64,000 nucleotides of DNA, taken from contig NZ_CDCG01000002.1 in the NCBI RefSeq assembly GCF_000819845.1, positions 127,203 to 191,202 of the forward strand, given 5' to 3'. Below, piece by piece: positions 62,934-64,000 of this stretch. The position numbers were made by a program, and so were the translations under genes. This stretch comes from Aeromonas enteropelogenes (GTDB lineage Bacteria; Pseudomonadota; Gammaproteobacteria; Enterobacterales; Aeromonadaceae). Every line of letters starts with the position of its first letter. Position 1 is the first letter of the stretch. Below the pieces are notes generated by a model that saw only the letters and a program-made list of their open reading frames with translations, did no database searches and had not been told where the DNA came from.

Positions 62934-64000
62934 ATGAAAAAAGTAGATTTTCTTAATCTTAAAAAAGTTAATCATTCATATCATGAAGAATTAAAATCTG
63001 CCGCTGCTCGAGTAATTGATTCCGGTTGGTATATTCAGGGAAAAGAACTGGAAAACTTTGAAAAAGAATTTGCAGAGTATTGCGGTACAAAGTACGCGGT
63101 AGGTGTCGCCAACGGTTTAGATGCACTGATTCTGGTACTTCGGGCGTGGAAAGAGCTTGGAAAACTGCATGATGGTGACGAAATTATTGTCCAAGCGAAT
63201 ACATATATTGCCTCCGTTTTGGCTATTACCAACAACAATTTGGTACCAGTTCTGGTTGAGCCGGATGAAAATACCTTCAACCTTTCTGCAGAGACTTTAG
63301 AGCAATACATCACTCCTAAAACTAAAGCGATCCTTCCCGTGCATCTTTACGGACAGATTTCAGATATGAAGGGGATCATGGCTGTTGCAGAAAAACATGA
63401 TCTGTTGGTATTAGAAGATAGTGCGCAAGCTCATGGCGCCGAAATAGATGGCAAGAGAACCGGAAATTGGGGGCACGCCGCTGGTTTCAGTTTCTATCCT
63501 GGTAAAAATTTGGGCGCTCTTGGAGACGCTGGTATTGTTACCACTAATGATGCTGAACTGTATCAGGTTCTTAAAGCATTGAGTAACTATGGATCACACA
63601 AAAAATATCAGAACGAGTATCAGGGTACCAACAGCCGACTGGATGAAATTCAGGCTGCTATGCTTTTAGTCAAGCTGAAGCATTTGCCTAGAGAGACAAA
63701 AATAAGACAGAATATTGCCCAGAAATATTTGACAGAAATTAATAATTCTTTGGTTATTCTGCCACAGAATAATGTAGTAAAAGAGCATGTCTGGCATCTG
63801 TTTGTTGTCAGAACAGAGCATAGGGACGCACTGATTAGTCACCTTGAATTAGAGGGCATTTCTACCTTAGTTCATTATCCGATCCCACCTCATAAGCAAA
63901 ATGCTTATAAAGATTTTAATCACCTATCGTTGCCGGTAACAGAGAAAATACATGATCAGGTGTTGAGTTTACCGATCAGTGCTGTTATGTCTGATGAAGA
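62934..64000 (+). CDS. fdtB: DegT/DnrJ/EryC1 aminotransferase (FdtB/QdtB-like), partial
   Basis: PLP-dependent sugar aminotransferase that adds the amino group at C3 of the dTDP-3-keto sugar. It starts [20 protein letters not shown]. The PLP region shows [16 protein letters not shown] and [15 protein letters not shown], and the internal aldimine lysine lies in [17 protein letters not shown] second-half motif is [26 protein letters not shown]. The reading frame is open to the end of the window, so the last residues are missing. It starts 4 bp after the acetyltransferase stop region, in the same operon. Confidence 0.9.
   Translation, partial: MKKVDFLNLKKVNHSYHEELKSAAARVIDSGWYIQGKELENFEKEFAEYCGTKYAVGVANGLDALILVLRAWKELGKLHDGDEIIVQANTYIASVLAITNNNLVPVLVEPDENTFNLSAETLEQYITPKTKAILPVHLYGQISDMKGIMAVAEKHDLLVLEDSAQAHGAEIDGKRTGNWGHAAGFSFYPGKNLGALGDAGIVTTNDAELYQVLKALSNYGSHKKYQNEYQGTNSRLDEIQAAMLLVKLKHLPRETKIRQNIAQKYLTEINNSLVILPQNNVVKEHVWHLFVVRTEHRDALISHLELEGISTLVHYPIPPHKQNAYKDFNHLSLPVTEKIHDQVLSLPISAVMSDE

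Overview
The window reads as a gammaproteobacterial chromosome, most likely Aeromonas. GC-rich blocks (roughly 12.0-14.5 kb and 48.9-58.4 kb: sulP-usp, HD-GYP, DUF134/NifX, dicarboxylate symporter, acrR-acrAB-type pump) look like native backbone. They alternate with clearly more AT-rich accessory blocks. The genus call is inferred from protein style and gene content; no rRNA or other marker gene is present.

Region by region: (1) 0-11.8 kb is a defence/stress island. It holds a large serine recombinase, a complete four-gene type II CBASS operon on the minus strand (capV-dncV-cap2-cap3), a Fic protein, a short antitoxin-like protein, an H-NS-like protein, a small hypothetical gene and an Xre/MbcA/ParS-type antitoxin with no visible toxin. 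7-bp satellites of the CAGAAA type lie at both edges. A palindromic 21-bp operator repeated at 34-bp spacing sits before both fic and the H-NS-like gene. (2) 11.8-15.2 kb: a multi-hairpin leader, a SulP transporter, a tandem universal stress protein and a STAS-like protein. (3) 15.4-38.3 kb is an AT-rich nitrate/nitric oxide block: yeiE-like/yeiH-like, a CopD-like membrane protein, a NarL-type regulator, norR-norVW with three NorR sites and a sigma-54 promoter, a YeaR-like protein, a polyferredoxin membrane protein, a NarX-like kinase with a degenerate ATPase domain plus NarL-like regulator, narK-narGHJI, then a MarR-controlled flavin reductase and a DGC-domain protein. (4) 38.4-42.1 kb: two cyclic-di-GMP proteins, a sigma-factor remnant and a DUF2892 protein. 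(5) 42.3-48.8 kb: a gene-poor accessory segment with a CoiA-like coiled-coil protein, a very large tyrosine recombinase-like protein, inverted repeats, an XRE regulator and a small hypothetical. (6) 48.9-58.5 kb: HD-GYP, the DUF134-NifX-small membrane protein operon, a DAACS symporter, a methyltransferase-like protein, and an AcrR-regulated RND pump without an outer-membrane channel gene. (7) 58.7-64 kb: the start of an O-antigen/surface polysaccharide locus with a JUMPStart/ops element, rmlB, a decayed IS5-family (IS903-like) element, rmlA, fdtA-like, a GNAT acetyltransferase and an fdtB-like aminotransferase cut by the window edge.

Functionally, NarK imports nitrate, NarGHI reduces it to nitrite, and NorVW removes the nitric oxide that results, with NarX/NarL-like and NorR proteins and a probable FNR box giving control. 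CBASS, Fic and the antitoxin-like genes form a separate anti-phage/stress module with its own recombinase. The last genes make a dTDP-3-acetamido-3,6-dideoxyhexose precursor for surface polysaccharide.
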